Below are positions 28,934 through 36,641 of a stretch of 64,000 bases of DNA, in pieces. Where the stretch lies: positions 4,805,501 through 4,869,500 of the forward strand of contig NZ_CP014168.1 of the NCBI RefSeq assembly GCF_001717955.1, read 5' to 3'. The stretch's first letter is position 1; every line of letters starts with the position of its first letter. The notes beneath the pieces were generated by a model. The model was not told the origin of the DNA and searched no databases. It saw only the letters and a list, made by a program, of their open reading frames with translations. The stretch comes from Sphingomonas panacis (GTDB lineage Bacteria > Pseudomonadota > Alphaproteobacteria > Sphingomonadales > Sphingomonadaceae). Made by a program: the position numbers and the translations under genes.

Positions 28934-28951
28934 AAAGCTGGTCAGCTTTTT
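28934..28951 (+). terminator. small hairpin with T-tract in the divergent spacer
   Basis: AAAGCT GGTC AGCTTT (6-bp stem, 4-base loop) is followed by two further T residues, making a five-T run. It is terminator-like when read on the plus strand. It lies between the divergent methyltransferase and GT9-like genes, where a terminator is unexpected, so attenuation of the plus-strand transcript or a protein-binding dyad are alternatives. Confidence 0.35.
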
Positions 28952-28997
28952 ACGAGACCTTGGGAACCGTTACCGCTCCGCGAAGATTGCTTCGCGC

Positions 28998-29894
28998 ATG
29001 GCGGATCGGATGGCAGCATGGGTCGCGGCAATGCGAACGGGAGACTATGAAGCCGCCTGGGCGCTCGCGGCGCAGAGTCTCGCCGAGCGCGATCCGGCGA
29101 CGCGCGACGACCGCACCCTGCCCTACCATCTGCGCTGGGTGTGGGATGGCCGCGCGATCGACGGCCGCGACGTGCTGGTGCGTTGCTATCACGGACTTGG
29201 CGACACGATCCAGTTCGCGCGCTTCCTGCCGCTGCTTGCGACACGCGCCGCGTCGGTGACGGTCGAAGTGCAACCGAGGCTGCGCGATCTGATCGCCACC
29301 GTCAGCGACCGCATCAGCCTCGTTCCGTTCGATGTCGCGCATCCGCTGCCACCCGCCGAGGTAGATATCGAGATCACCGAACTCGATTTCGCGCTCCGCG
29401 TCGCCCCCGATGCGACGCTGACGCCCTATATCCGCGCTACCCCCGCGCCGTTGCCGCCGGGCGCAGTCGCGCTCTGTTATGGCGCGGGTGATTGGGACAG
29501 CGAGCGTTCGATTCCGCCGGCGCTGCTCGCGCCGCTGTGCGACCTCGCGCCGTGCTTCACGCTGATGCCCGAAGCCACCAACCTGCCAGTGCGCAACCCG
29601 CAAGGCTGCCCGTTGAACATGGCCGACACCGCCGCGCTGGTCGCCGGCGCCGATCTGGTCATCACCGTCGATACGATGATCGCGCATCTCGCCGGCGCGC
29701 TGGGCAAGCCGGTCTGGCTGCTGCTCAAGGCAGAACCCGACTGGCGCTGGCCGACGCACACGCGGCGCAGCGCCTGGTATCCGACGATGCGCCTCTACGC
29801 GCAGCCGCGCGCGGGCGACTGGCGCGCCGTTGTCGCCGATGCCGAGCGCGATCTCGCCGCATTCAGCCTTCCCGCACTGGAGGATAGCGTATGA
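28998..29894 (+). CDS. GT9-like glycosyltransferase (heptosyltransferase-related)
   Basis: A 298-residue protein. The motif HGLGDTIQFARFLPLLATRA, split over residues 55-74, and the C-terminal VTVDTMIAHLAGALGKPVWL with the following WRWPTHTRRSAWYPTMRLY are the pattern of GT9-like domains found at the end of TPR glycosyltransferases and in heptosyltransferases. The N-terminal Rossmann half is short, and no TPR units are visible beyond the GDYEAAWALAA helix. Donor and acceptor are unknown. Its TGA overlaps the ATG of the DUF6165 gene. It is divergent from the methyltransferase. Confidence 0.82.
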   Translation: MADRMAAWVAAMRTGDYEAAWALAAQSLAERDPATRDDRTLPYHLRWVWDGRAIDGRDVLVRCYHGLGDTIQFARFLPLLATRAASVTVEVQPRLRDLIATVSDRISLVPFDVAHPLPPAEVDIEITELDFALRVAPDATLTPYIRATPAPLPPGAVALCYGAGDWDSERSIPPALLAPLCDLAPCFTLMPEATNLPVRNPQGCPLNMADTAALVAGADLVITVDTMIAHLAGALGKPVWLLLKAEPDWRWPTHTRRSAWYPTMRLYAQPRAGDWRAVVADAERDLAAFSLPALEDSV

Positions 29895-30325
29895 AGCATC
29901 TGGCAAACCCGGCGGTGCCGGTGTCCTGGGGCGAACTGCTCGACAAGATCACCATCCTCGAAATCAAGCGCGCGCGGATCGCGCGGCCGGAAGCGCGCGC
30001 GAACGTGGAGAAGGAGCGCAGCCTGCTCGACGCGATCGGGGCGAGCGCGCTCGGGCGCGCCGATGTCGCGGCGCTGTTCGCGGAGCTGCGCGCGGTCAAC
30101 GAGGCGCTGTGGGAGATCGAGGATGCGATCCGCGAGAAGGAGGCCGAGGCGCGGTTCGGCGCCGAGTTCATCCAGCTCGCGCGCTCGGTCTATCAGCGCA
30201 ATGACGAACGCGCCGCGATCAAGCGGCGGATCAATGCGCTGCTCGAATCCGATCTCGTCGAGGAGAAGAGTTACGCCGGCATCACCGTCGGGCAGCCCGC
30301 GTTCATGGCCGCACCCGCTCATTGA
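29891..30325 (+). CDS. DUF6165-family protein
   Basis: A 144-residue, mostly helical protein of unknown function. The N-terminus VPVSWGELLDKITILEIK and the following charged helices (RADVAALFAELRAVNEALWEIEDAIREKE, given in part, and FIQLARSVYQRNDERAAIKR) match DUF6165. It has no membrane segment or signal peptide. The ATG overlaps the upstream TGA (ATGA) and a GGAGG lies 9 bases before it, so it is tightly coupled to the GT9-like gene. This pairing suggests an accessory or regulatory role in glycosyl transfer. The 3' end overlaps that of the convergent phosphatase. Confidence 0.82.
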   Translation: MKHLANPAVPVSWGELLDKITILEIKRARIARPEARANVEKERSLLDAIGASALGRADVAALFAELRAVNEALWEIEDAIREKEAEARFGAEFIQLARSVYQRNDERAAIKRRINALLESDLVEEKSYAGITVGQPAFMAAPAH

Positions 30326-30884
30326 GCGCGACCAACCGGCCCGAATCAAGATCGAGCGTGGTGCGCGAAGCCGGGTCGCACTCCAGCGCGAACATTCGAT
30401 CGAAGCCGAGGCCGAGCTGCCGGGCGACGAGACCGCGAATAACGTCGCAATGGGAGACGCAAAGCGCCGGAAGGCGATCGGGCGCGAGGCTGTTCAGGTA
30501 CCCGGCGGCGCGGGCGGAGGCTTCGGCCATCGTCTCGCCGTCCGGGCAGCGCGCGGTGGCGCGTTCGGCGTTCCAGCGGAACCAGTCGGGATCGCTATCA
30601 AGTTCAGCGAAGCTGCGCCCGGTGAAGGCGCCGAAATCGATCTCGTCGAGCGCCGGTGCGATCTCCACCGCAAGGCCGCGCCGTTCGCCGAGCGGCGCGG
30701 CGGTGTCCCGCGCGCGGCGGCGCGGGCTGGCGTGCAGCGATGCGATCGGCGTGCCGTCGAGCGCTTGGGCGAGCGCGACCGCCTCGGCCTGCCCGCGCGG
30801 GCTGAGCGCGATCTCCGACCGGCCGCTCAGAACATGTCCGACTTCGGCATGTGCGCCGTGCCGTGCAAGAATCACGATCTTCAT
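30303..30884 (-). CDS. histidine phosphatase (phosphoglycerate-mutase-like)
   Basis: A 193-residue phosphatase of the histidine superfamily. The RHG motif is ARHGAHAEVG with the nucleophile His at residue 9, followed by GRSEIALSPRGQAEAVALAQAL, then LHASPRRRARDTAAPLGE, DEIDFGAFTGRSFAEL and the second catalytic His in LCVSHCDVIRGLV. Similar enzymes act on alpha-ribazole phosphate, phosphosugars or 3-phosphoglycerate. In this locus a sugar or inositol phosphate is a reasonable guess. The ATG at 30884 is 7 bases after GGTGG. The gene is convergent with DUF6165 and divergent from the epimerase operon. Confidence 0.88.
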   Translation of the reverse strand: MKIVILARHGAHAEVGHVLSGRSEIALSPRGQAEAVALAQALDGTPIASLHASPRRRARDTAAPLGERRGLAVEIAPALDEIDFGAFTGRSFAELDSDPDWFRWNAERATARCPDGETMAEASARAAGYLNSLAPDRLPALCVSHCDVIRGLVARQLGLGFDRMFALECDPASRTTLDLDSGRLVALNERVRP

Positions 30885-31035
30885 CGGCATGCCACCAATA
30901 TTCGACGAACCAAGTTGATGCTCGATCTTCATCGGGAACAAAGAGGAAGAAGAAGCATTGCCTCAGACAAGAAAGCGCAACAAACCTTTACAATCAAGCG
31001 CATTTGCCGATCTTGATCTGAGTTAATCACAATTC

Positions 31036-31049
31036 CTGATCTGGATCAA
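31036..31049. promoter_or_regulatory. FNR/FixK-like dyad before the epimerase operon
   Basis: CTGATCTGGATCAA differs from TTGATC-N2-GATCAA by one base. A half-matching TTGATCTGAGTTAA lies at 31013-31026. The site is only 17 bases before the ATG, which does not suit ordinary class II activation, so either the transcript starts very close to the gene or the similarity is fortuitous. Confidence 0.3.
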
Positions 31050-31065
31050 CGACAATGAGGAGGCT

Positions 31066-32187
31066 ATGGCTTTGAGCGAGACAGTCCTGATTACCGGCGG
31101 CGCAGGTTTCATCGGCCGCTTCGTCTCACGCGAACTGTTGCGGCGTGGTAACAACGTTCGTGTGCTCGACGCGCTGATCCCGCAGGTCCACGGTGCTGGC
31201 GAGCGCCCTGCCGACCTGCCCGATGAGGTCGAACTGATCCAGGCGGATATCCGCGACGGCGATGCGGTGGCCACAGCGCTTCGCGGCGTCGACAGTGTGA
31301 TCCATCTCGCCGCCGAGGTCGGCGTCGGGCAATCGATGTACGAGGTCGAACGCTACACCTCGACCAACGACGTCGGCACGGCGGTGCTGTTCGAGCGGCT
31401 GATCGACAATCCGGTGCGGCGCGTCGTCACCGCATCGTCGATGAGCATCTACGGCGAAGGGCTGTACCGCGACGAGGACGGCAACTTCGTCGAGAATGCC
31501 GAACGCGGCATGGTGCGCGACGGGCAGAAGATCTGGGATCCGCTCGACGCGCAGGGCCGCGTGCTCTCGCCTGTGGCGACGCCGGAATGGAAGCGCCCGA
31601 GCCTCGCGTCGATCTACGCGCTCAACAAATTCGTGCAGGAGCGCACCACCCATATCATGGGCGCGCCGTACGGGATCGAGAGCGTGTGCCTGCGGCTGTT
31701 CAACGTCTATGGTCCGGGTCAGGCGCTGTCGAACCCCTATACCGGCGTGCTGGCGATCTTCGCGTCGCGGCTGCTCAACGGCCAGCAGCCGATGATCTTC
31801 GAAGACGGCGAGCAGCGCCGCGACTTCGTCCATGTCAGCGACGTGGCGCGCGCGTTCGCCGATGCTTTGGTGCTGCCCGAGGCTACCGGTCAGACCTTCA
31901 ACATCGGGTCTGGCGAGGATCGCTCGGTCACGCAGGTCGCCGAAGCGCTGGCGCGGGCGATGGGCAAGAACAGCATCGCGCCCGAAATCGTCGGCAAGGC
32001 GCGGATCGGTGATATCCGGCATTGTTTCTGCGACACCAGCCTCGCCGCCGAGAAATTGGGCTTCGAAGCGCGGCAGGATTTCGAAGAAGGCTTGGCCGAA
32101 CTCGCCGAATGGGTTCAGCAGCAGACCGCCGACGACAATGTCGCGCACGCGCGCGCCGAACTCGAAGCGCGGGGGCTGGTGGCATGA
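31066..32187 (+). CDS. NAD-dependent sugar-nucleotide epimerase (dTDP-L-rhamnose 4-epimerase-like)
   Basis: A 373-residue extended SDR. LITGGAGFIGRFVSREL is the NAD motif; VDSVIHLAAEVGVGQSMYEV, SSMSIYGEG and YALNKFVQE (Tyr and Lys of the active site) follow, then LRLFNVYGPGQALSNPYTGV and QQRRDFVHVSDV-type segments. The long insert after SSMSIYGEG with PLDAQGRVLSPVATPEWKRP is typical of the group containing dTDP-L-rhamnose 4-epimerase, so the product could be a 6-deoxy-L-talose nucleotide. A strong GAGGAGG precedes the ATG. It is the first gene of a six-gene coupled operon. Confidence 0.88.
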   Translation: MALSETVLITGGAGFIGRFVSRELLRRGNNVRVLDALIPQVHGAGERPADLPDEVELIQADIRDGDAVATALRGVDSVIHLAAEVGVGQSMYEVERYTSTNDVGTAVLFERLIDNPVRRVVTASSMSIYGEGLYRDEDGNFVENAERGMVRDGQKIWDPLDAQGRVLSPVATPEWKRPSLASIYALNKFVQERTTHIMGAPYGIESVCLRLFNVYGPGQALSNPYTGVLAIFASRLLNGQQPMIFEDGEQRRDFVHVSDVARAFADALVLPEATGQTFNIGSGEDRSVTQVAEALARAMGKNSIAPEIVGKARIGDIRHCFCDTSLAAEKLGFEARQDFEEGLAELAEWVQQQTADDNVAHARAELEARGLVA

Positions 32188-33248
32188 GCGCGGGCGACCG
32201 GCCGATCCTCGTCACCGGCGGCGCGGGGTTCATCGGCTGCAACATCGCCGATCGGCTGCTGCGCGAAGGCCATGACGTGATCGTCTACGACGCGCTCGCG
32301 CGCGCCGGGGTCGAGCGCAACGTTAAATGGCTGCAAGAGCGCCACGGCGACAAGGTCGAGCTGATCGTCGCCGACGTGCGCGACGCGGCCACGCTCAGCG
32401 CGGCCGCGCGCCGCGCCGGCGCGGTGTTCCACATGGCCGCGCAGGTCGCGGTCACCACCAGCCTCGCCGATCCGCGCGAGGATTTCGACATCAACATCGG
32501 CGGCACCTTCAACCTGCTCGAAGCGGTGCGTGGCACCGACGCGCCTGTGCCGGTGATCTTCGCGTCGACCAACAAGGTGTACGGCGACCTGATCGATCTC
32601 GATTTCGATGCGACCGACCAGGGCTATCTGCCAGCCGACCCCGAGCTGCGCGCGCACGGCATCAGCGAGGCGCGCCCGCTCGATTTCCACACGCCCTATG
32701 GCTGTTCGAAGGGCGCGGCTGACCAGTACGTGCTCGATTATGCGCGCAGCTTCGGCGTGCCGACGGCGGTGCTGCGGATGAGCTGCATCTACGGCGAGCG
32801 CCAGATGGGCACCGAGGATCAGGGCTGGGTCGCGCATTTCCTGATCCGCGCGCTCGAAGGCCAGACCATCACCTTGTACGGCGACGGACATCAGGTGCGC
32901 GACATCCTTCAGGTGAGCGACGCGGTCGACGCCTATATGGCGGCGTGGCGCGGGATCGACACGGTCGCGGGCCGTGCGTTCAATCTCGGCGGCGGGCCGG
33001 ACAACGCGGTGAGCCTGCGCATTTTGCTCGACCATATCGGTACTTTGGTCGGCGCCGCGCCCGACGTGCGGTTCGACGACTGGCGTGCGGGCGACCAGCG
33101 CTATTTCGTCGCCGATACGCGCGCGGCGCAAGCCGCGCTCGGGCTGGGCGCGACGGTGCCGTGGCGCGAGGGCGTCGCGCGGCTGGCGCAGTGGCTCGCC
33201 ACGGAACGCGGCCTGCCGATCGGCGCGGCGGCGGCGGTCGCACTGTGA
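32184..33248 (+). CDS. NAD-dependent epimerase (CDP-paratose 2-epimerase-like)
   Basis: A 354-residue extended SDR from ATG 32184, which overlaps the previous TGA. LVTGGAGFIGCNIADRLL binds NAD; AVFHMAAQVAVTTSL, ASTNKVYGDL, TPYGCSKGAADQYVLDYARS (active-site Tyr and Lys), SCIYGERQMGTEDQGWV and ITLYGDGHQVRDILQV closely follow the RfbE/CDP-tyvelose epimerase pattern. Biochemical substrate in this organism is unknown, since no CDP-glucose pathway genes are visible in the window. With the preceding epimerase and the UDP-xylose-forming enzyme it implies at least two unusual sugars. Confidence 0.87.
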   Translation: MSAGDRPILVTGGAGFIGCNIADRLLREGHDVIVYDALARAGVERNVKWLQERHGDKVELIVADVRDAATLSAAARRAGAVFHMAAQVAVTTSLADPREDFDINIGGTFNLLEAVRGTDAPVPVIFASTNKVYGDLIDLDFDATDQGYLPADPELRAHGISEARPLDFHTPYGCSKGAADQYVLDYARSFGVPTAVLRMSCIYGERQMGTEDQGWVAHFLIRALEGQTITLYGDGHQVRDILQVSDAVDAYMAAWRGIDTVAGRAFNLGGGPDNAVSLRILLDHIGTLVGAAPDVRFDDWRAGDQRYFVADTRAAQAALGLGATVPWREGVARLAQWLATERGLPIGAAAAVAL

Positions 33249-34372
33249 CGCACAGCTCGCGCGCCGAGGGTTTGCGAATCCTGCTGACCGTCGATGCGGT
33301 CGGCGGGGTGTGGCAATATGGGCTCGACCTCGCGCGCGGGCTGGTGGCGCGCGGCGCCGAACCGCTTCTCGCGCTGCTCGGCCCGGCACCGTCCGACGCG
33401 CAGCGCGCCGAAGCGCGTGCGATTGCCGGCGCGACATTGGTCGAGACCGGCTTGCCGCTCGACTGGCTGTGCGACGGCCCCGCGCCGATCCGCGCGGCGG
33501 GCACGGCGATCGCGACACTCGCGGGTGATCTGCACGCCGATCTCGTCCAGCTCAACATGCCCACCCTCGCGGCCACGCCGCACACACTGCCGACCGTTGC
33601 GGTGACGCATGGTTGCGTTTCGACATGGTGGCAGGCGGCAAAGCCCGGCGCGCCGCTCGATCCGCAGTTCGGCTGGCACCATGACATGATGGCGGCGGGC
33701 CTGCGCGCCGCCGACCGGCTGGTCGCACCGACCGCGAGCTATGCCGCGCTGGTCGCGCGCCATTATGCGCTGCCGCGCGTGCCGCAGATCGTCCACAATG
33801 GCCGCGCGCCGCTCGCCGCGCCGGGCGCGGGCGCGCTTCACGATCGGGTGCTGACGGTCGGGCGCTTGTGGGACCGGGTCAAGCGCGCCGAGTTGCTCGA
33901 CCGGGTCGCCGCGCGGCTGGCGGTGCCGTTCAGCGCGGCGGGCGCGGCGACCGGGCCGCATGGCGAGCATATCGATCTTACCAACCTTCACCTGCTCGGC
34001 CAGATCGACGCTGATGCGCTCGGCCGGCAGCTCGCGGCGCGGCCGGTGTTCGTGTCGGCGGCGTCGTTCGAGCCGTTCGGGCTGGCGGTGCTCGAAGCGG
34101 CGGGTGCCGGCTGCGCGCTGGTGCTGTCCGACACCGCCGGCTTCCGCGAGCTTTGGGACGGCGCGGCGGTGTTCGTCGCGGGCGACGACGAGAGCGGCTA
34201 TGTCCGCGCGATCGAGACGGTGATCGGCGACGCCGCGCTCAGGCGGCGGCTCGGCGAGGCGGCGCGCCACCGCGCCCAGCGCTACGCCCCGCAGGCGATG
34301 GCCGACGGCATGCTCGCGATCTATGCCGATCTGCTCGGCACGGTCGTTCCCGGCGGGAGGATCGCGGCATGA
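33245..34372 (+). CDS. GT4-family glycosyltransferase
   Basis: A 375-residue GT-B fold enzyme from GTG 33245 (GTGA overlap). The N-terminal half opens RILLTVDAVGGVWQYGLDLARG; PTVAVTHGCVSTWW and DRLVAPTASYAALVARHY are acceptor-side helices. In the C-terminal half, LTVGRLWDRVKRAELLDRVA starts the donor domain, and FVSAASFEPFGLAVLEAAGAG holds the E-x7-E nucleotide-sugar motif. There is no membrane helix, so it is cytosolic or peripheral. It lies between two sugar-nucleotide enzymes and three further glycosyltransferases. Specificity is unknown. Confidence 0.92.
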   Translation: MTHSSRAEGLRILLTVDAVGGVWQYGLDLARGLVARGAEPLLALLGPAPSDAQRAEARAIAGATLVETGLPLDWLCDGPAPIRAAGTAIATLAGDLHADLVQLNMPTLAATPHTLPTVAVTHGCVSTWWQAAKPGAPLDPQFGWHHDMMAAGLRAADRLVAPTASYAALVARHYALPRVPQIVHNGRAPLAAPGAGALHDRVLTVGRLWDRVKRAELLDRVAARLAVPFSAAGAATGPHGEHIDLTNLHLLGQIDADALGRQLAARPVFVSAASFEPFGLAVLEAAGAGCALVLSDTAGFRELWDGAAVFVAGDDESGYVRAIETVIGDAALRRRLGEAARHRAQRYAPQAMADGMLAIYADLLGTVVPGGRIAA

Positions 34373-35556
34373 AAATCGTCTATTTCACCCATTCGCTCGC
34401 GTCGTGCTGGAATCACGGCAACGCGCATTTCCTGCGCGGCGTGCTGAGCGAGCTGATCGCGCGCGGGCATGACGTACAGGTGTGGGAACCGGCGGGCGCG
34501 TGGAGCCTCGCCAATCTGCTCGCCGATCACGGTGACGCCGGACTGGATGCCTATCGCGCCGCCTATCCCGAACTGTCGTCCTCGGTCTATCCGCCCGACA
34601 CGGCGCCCGACGCGATGGTCGATGGCGCCGATCTGGTGATCGTCCACGAATGGAACGATCCCGCGCTGGTCGCCGGGATCGGCCGGCTGCGCGCGGCGGG
34701 CGGGCGCTTCACCCTGCTGTTCCACGACACGCACCACCGCGCGGTGAGCGAGCCCGAGGCGATGCGCGCCTACGACCTGTCGGGCTATGACGGCGTGCTC
34801 GCGTTCGGCGAAACACTGTCGCAGGTCTATCGCGGCTGGGGCTGGGAAGGCCGCGTGTGGACGTGGCACGAGGCGGCCGATCTGCGCCGCTTCCACCCGC
34901 CCGAAACCGAAGGCGCGCGCGAAGGCCTCGTCTGGATCGGCAATTGGGGCGACGGCGAGCGCACCGAGGAGCTTGAACGCTTCCTGTTCGAGCCCGCGCA
35001 AACCGCTCGCCTGCCGCTCGATGTCTACGGCGTGCGCTATCCCGACGACGCCAAAGCGATGCTCGCACGCTACGGTGCGCGCTATCACGGCTGGGCCGCG
35101 AACGCGCGCGCGGCCGAGATCTTCGCGGGCCACCTCGCCACCGTGCATGTGCCGCGCCGCTATTATGCGACGATCCTGCCCGGCATCCCGACGATCCGCG
35201 TGTTCGAGGCGCTCGCCTGCGGGATTCCGTTGGTATCCGCGCCGTGGGACGATGCCGAAGGGCTGTTCCGGCCCGGCCAGGATTATCTCGTCGCGCGCGA
35301 CGGCGACGAGATGACCCGCCACCTCACCGCCTTGCGCGACGATGCCGACTTACGCGCGCAGCTCGTCCGCAACGGGCTCGAGACGATCCGCGCGCGGCAT
35401 AGCTGCGCGCACCGTGTCGACGAACTGCTCGAAATCACCAGCCACATCACGTCATCCCGGCGAAAGCCGGGATCTCCCGAGGCCGATCGCGCGCCTGCCG
35501 CGGAAGACCCCAGCGTTCGCTGGGGTGACGAACAGACACAAGGGAGCGCCGCATGA
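34369..35556 (+). CDS. CgeB-type glycosyltransferase, C-terminus extended by a repeat element
   Basis: A 395-residue GT-B fold protein related to CgeB (DUF3880 plus Glyco_trans_1_2). It begins IVYFTHSLASCWNHGNAHFL; LFHDTHHRAVSEPEAM, VWTWHEAADLRRF and WIGNWGDGERTEEL lead to the donor domain with HVPRRYYATILPGIPTIRVFE split around residues 260-280 and FEALACGIPLVSAPWDDAEGLF. The natural end appears to be near DELLEITSHI; residues 361-387 are encoded by a palindromic repeat and the true stop comes after it. ATG 34369 overlaps the upstream stop. Its TGA overlaps the next ATG. Confidence 0.88.
   Translation: MKIVYFTHSLASCWNHGNAHFLRGVLSELIARGHDVQVWEPAGAWSLANLLADHGDAGLDAYRAAYPELSSSVYPPDTAPDAMVDGADLVIVHEWNDPALVAGIGRLRAAGGRFTLLFHDTHHRAVSEPEAMRAYDLSGYDGVLAFGETLSQVYRGWGWEGRVWTWHEAADLRRFHPPETEGAREGLVWIGNWGDGERTEELERFLFEPAQTARLPLDVYGVRYPDDAKAMLARYGARYHGWAANARAAEIFAGHLATVHVPRRYYATILPGIPTIRVFEALACGIPLVSAPWDDAEGLFRPGQDYLVARDGDEMTRHLTALRDDADLRAQLVRNGLETIRARHSCAHRVDELLEITSHITSSRRKPGSPEADRAPAAEDPSVRWGDEQTQGSAA
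35450..35530. repeat. palindromic repeat at the 3' end of a glycosyltransferase gene
   Basis: CGTCATCCCGGC at the left and GCTGGGGTGACG at the right are inverted ends. Inside are two perfect hairpins: TCCCGGC-GAAA-GCCGGGA (35455-35472) and ACCCCAGC-GTTC-GCTGGGGT (35507-35526). A related 84-base copy lies before pntB. This copy is translated as part of the coding sequence. Confidence 0.85.
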
Positions 35557-36641
35557 AAATCGCCTTCTACGGATCGAGCCTGCTCTCCTCCTATTGGAAC
35601 GGGGCGGCGACCTATTATCGCGGCATCCTCAAGGCACTCGCCGCGCACGGGTACGACATCACCTTTTACGAGCCCGACGCGTTCGAGCGCCAGCAGCACC
35701 GCGACATCGATCCGCCGGAATGGGCGCGCTCGGTGGTGTATCCGGCGACCGCAGAAGGCCTGCGCTCGGTGCTCGCCGAAGCGGGCGGCGCCGACATCGT
35801 CGTCAAGGCGAACGGCGTCGGCGTGTTCGACCGCGAATTGCTCGAAGGCGTGGTCGCATTAAGCCGCCCGGATGCTTTGCGCATCTTCTGGGATGTCGAC
35901 GCCGCCGCGACGCTTGACGAGATGCGCGGTGACGCCGCGCATCCGGTGCTGGCGGCATTGCCCGATATCGACATGGTGCTGACCTATGGCGGCGGGCCGC
36001 CGGTGATCGACGCGTACACCGGCTTCGGCGCGGCGCGCTGCGTACCGGTGTACAATGCGCTCGACCCGGAGACGCACCACCCCGCGCCGCCGCAGCCGCG
36101 CTTCACCGCCGATCTCGGCCTGCTCGCCAACCGCCTGCCTGACCGCGAGGCACGGATCGAGGAGTTCTTCCTGAAGGCCGCCGCGGCGCTGCCCGAACAG
36201 AGCTTCCTGCTTGGCGGCAATGGCTGGCACGACAAGCCTATGCCCGCCAACGTGCGCGCGATCGGCCATGTCGGCACCAACGACCACAATGCGTTCAACT
36301 GCACGCCGCGCGCCGTGCTCAACGTCGCGCGCGATTCGATGGCGCATATCGGCTTCTCCCCGGCGACGCGGGTGTTCGAGGCGGCGGGCGCGGCGGCGTG
36401 TCTCATCACCGATGCGTGGGAGGGGATCGAACAGTTCCTCACGCCCGACGAAGAGGTGCTCGTGGCGCGTGACGGGCAGGATGTCGCCGAGCATCTCGCC
36501 GCGCTGACCGAAGACCGCGCCCGCGCGATTGGCGCTGCCGCGCTGACGCGGGTGCGCGCCGAGCACACCTATGCGCTGCGGGGCGAACAGGTCCACCGCA
36601 TCTTCCAGGAACACCGCCAGCGACTGACGGAGGCCGCATGA
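35553..36641 (+). CDS. CgeB-type glycosyltransferase
   Basis: A 362-residue paralogue of the preceding glycosyltransferase. It starts KIAFYGSSLLSSYWNGAATYYRG in the same way, with FYEPDAFERQQHRDID, LRIFWDVDAAATLDEM, DMVLTYGGGPPVIDAY and VPVYNALDPETHHP; the donor side has LLANRLPDREARIEEFF and GFSPATRVFEAAGAAACLITDA in adjacent motifs, then GIEQFLTPDEEVLVARDG. Cytosolic; no membrane segment. Its ATG overlaps the TGA of the upstream gene and its TGA overlaps the next ATG, so three related enzymes are translated in sequence. Probably each adds one sugar. Confidence 0.9.
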   Translation: MKIAFYGSSLLSSYWNGAATYYRGILKALAAHGYDITFYEPDAFERQQHRDIDPPEWARSVVYPATAEGLRSVLAEAGGADIVVKANGVGVFDRELLEGVVALSRPDALRIFWDVDAAATLDEMRGDAAHPVLAALPDIDMVLTYGGGPPVIDAYTGFGAARCVPVYNALDPETHHPAPPQPRFTADLGLLANRLPDREARIEEFFLKAAAALPEQSFLLGGNGWHDKPMPANVRAIGHVGTNDHNAFNCTPRAVLNVARDSMAHIGFSPATRVFEAAGAAACLITDAWEGIEQFLTPDEEVLVARDGQDVAEHLAALTEDRARAIGAAALTRVRAEHTYALRGEQVHRIFQEHRQRLTEAA

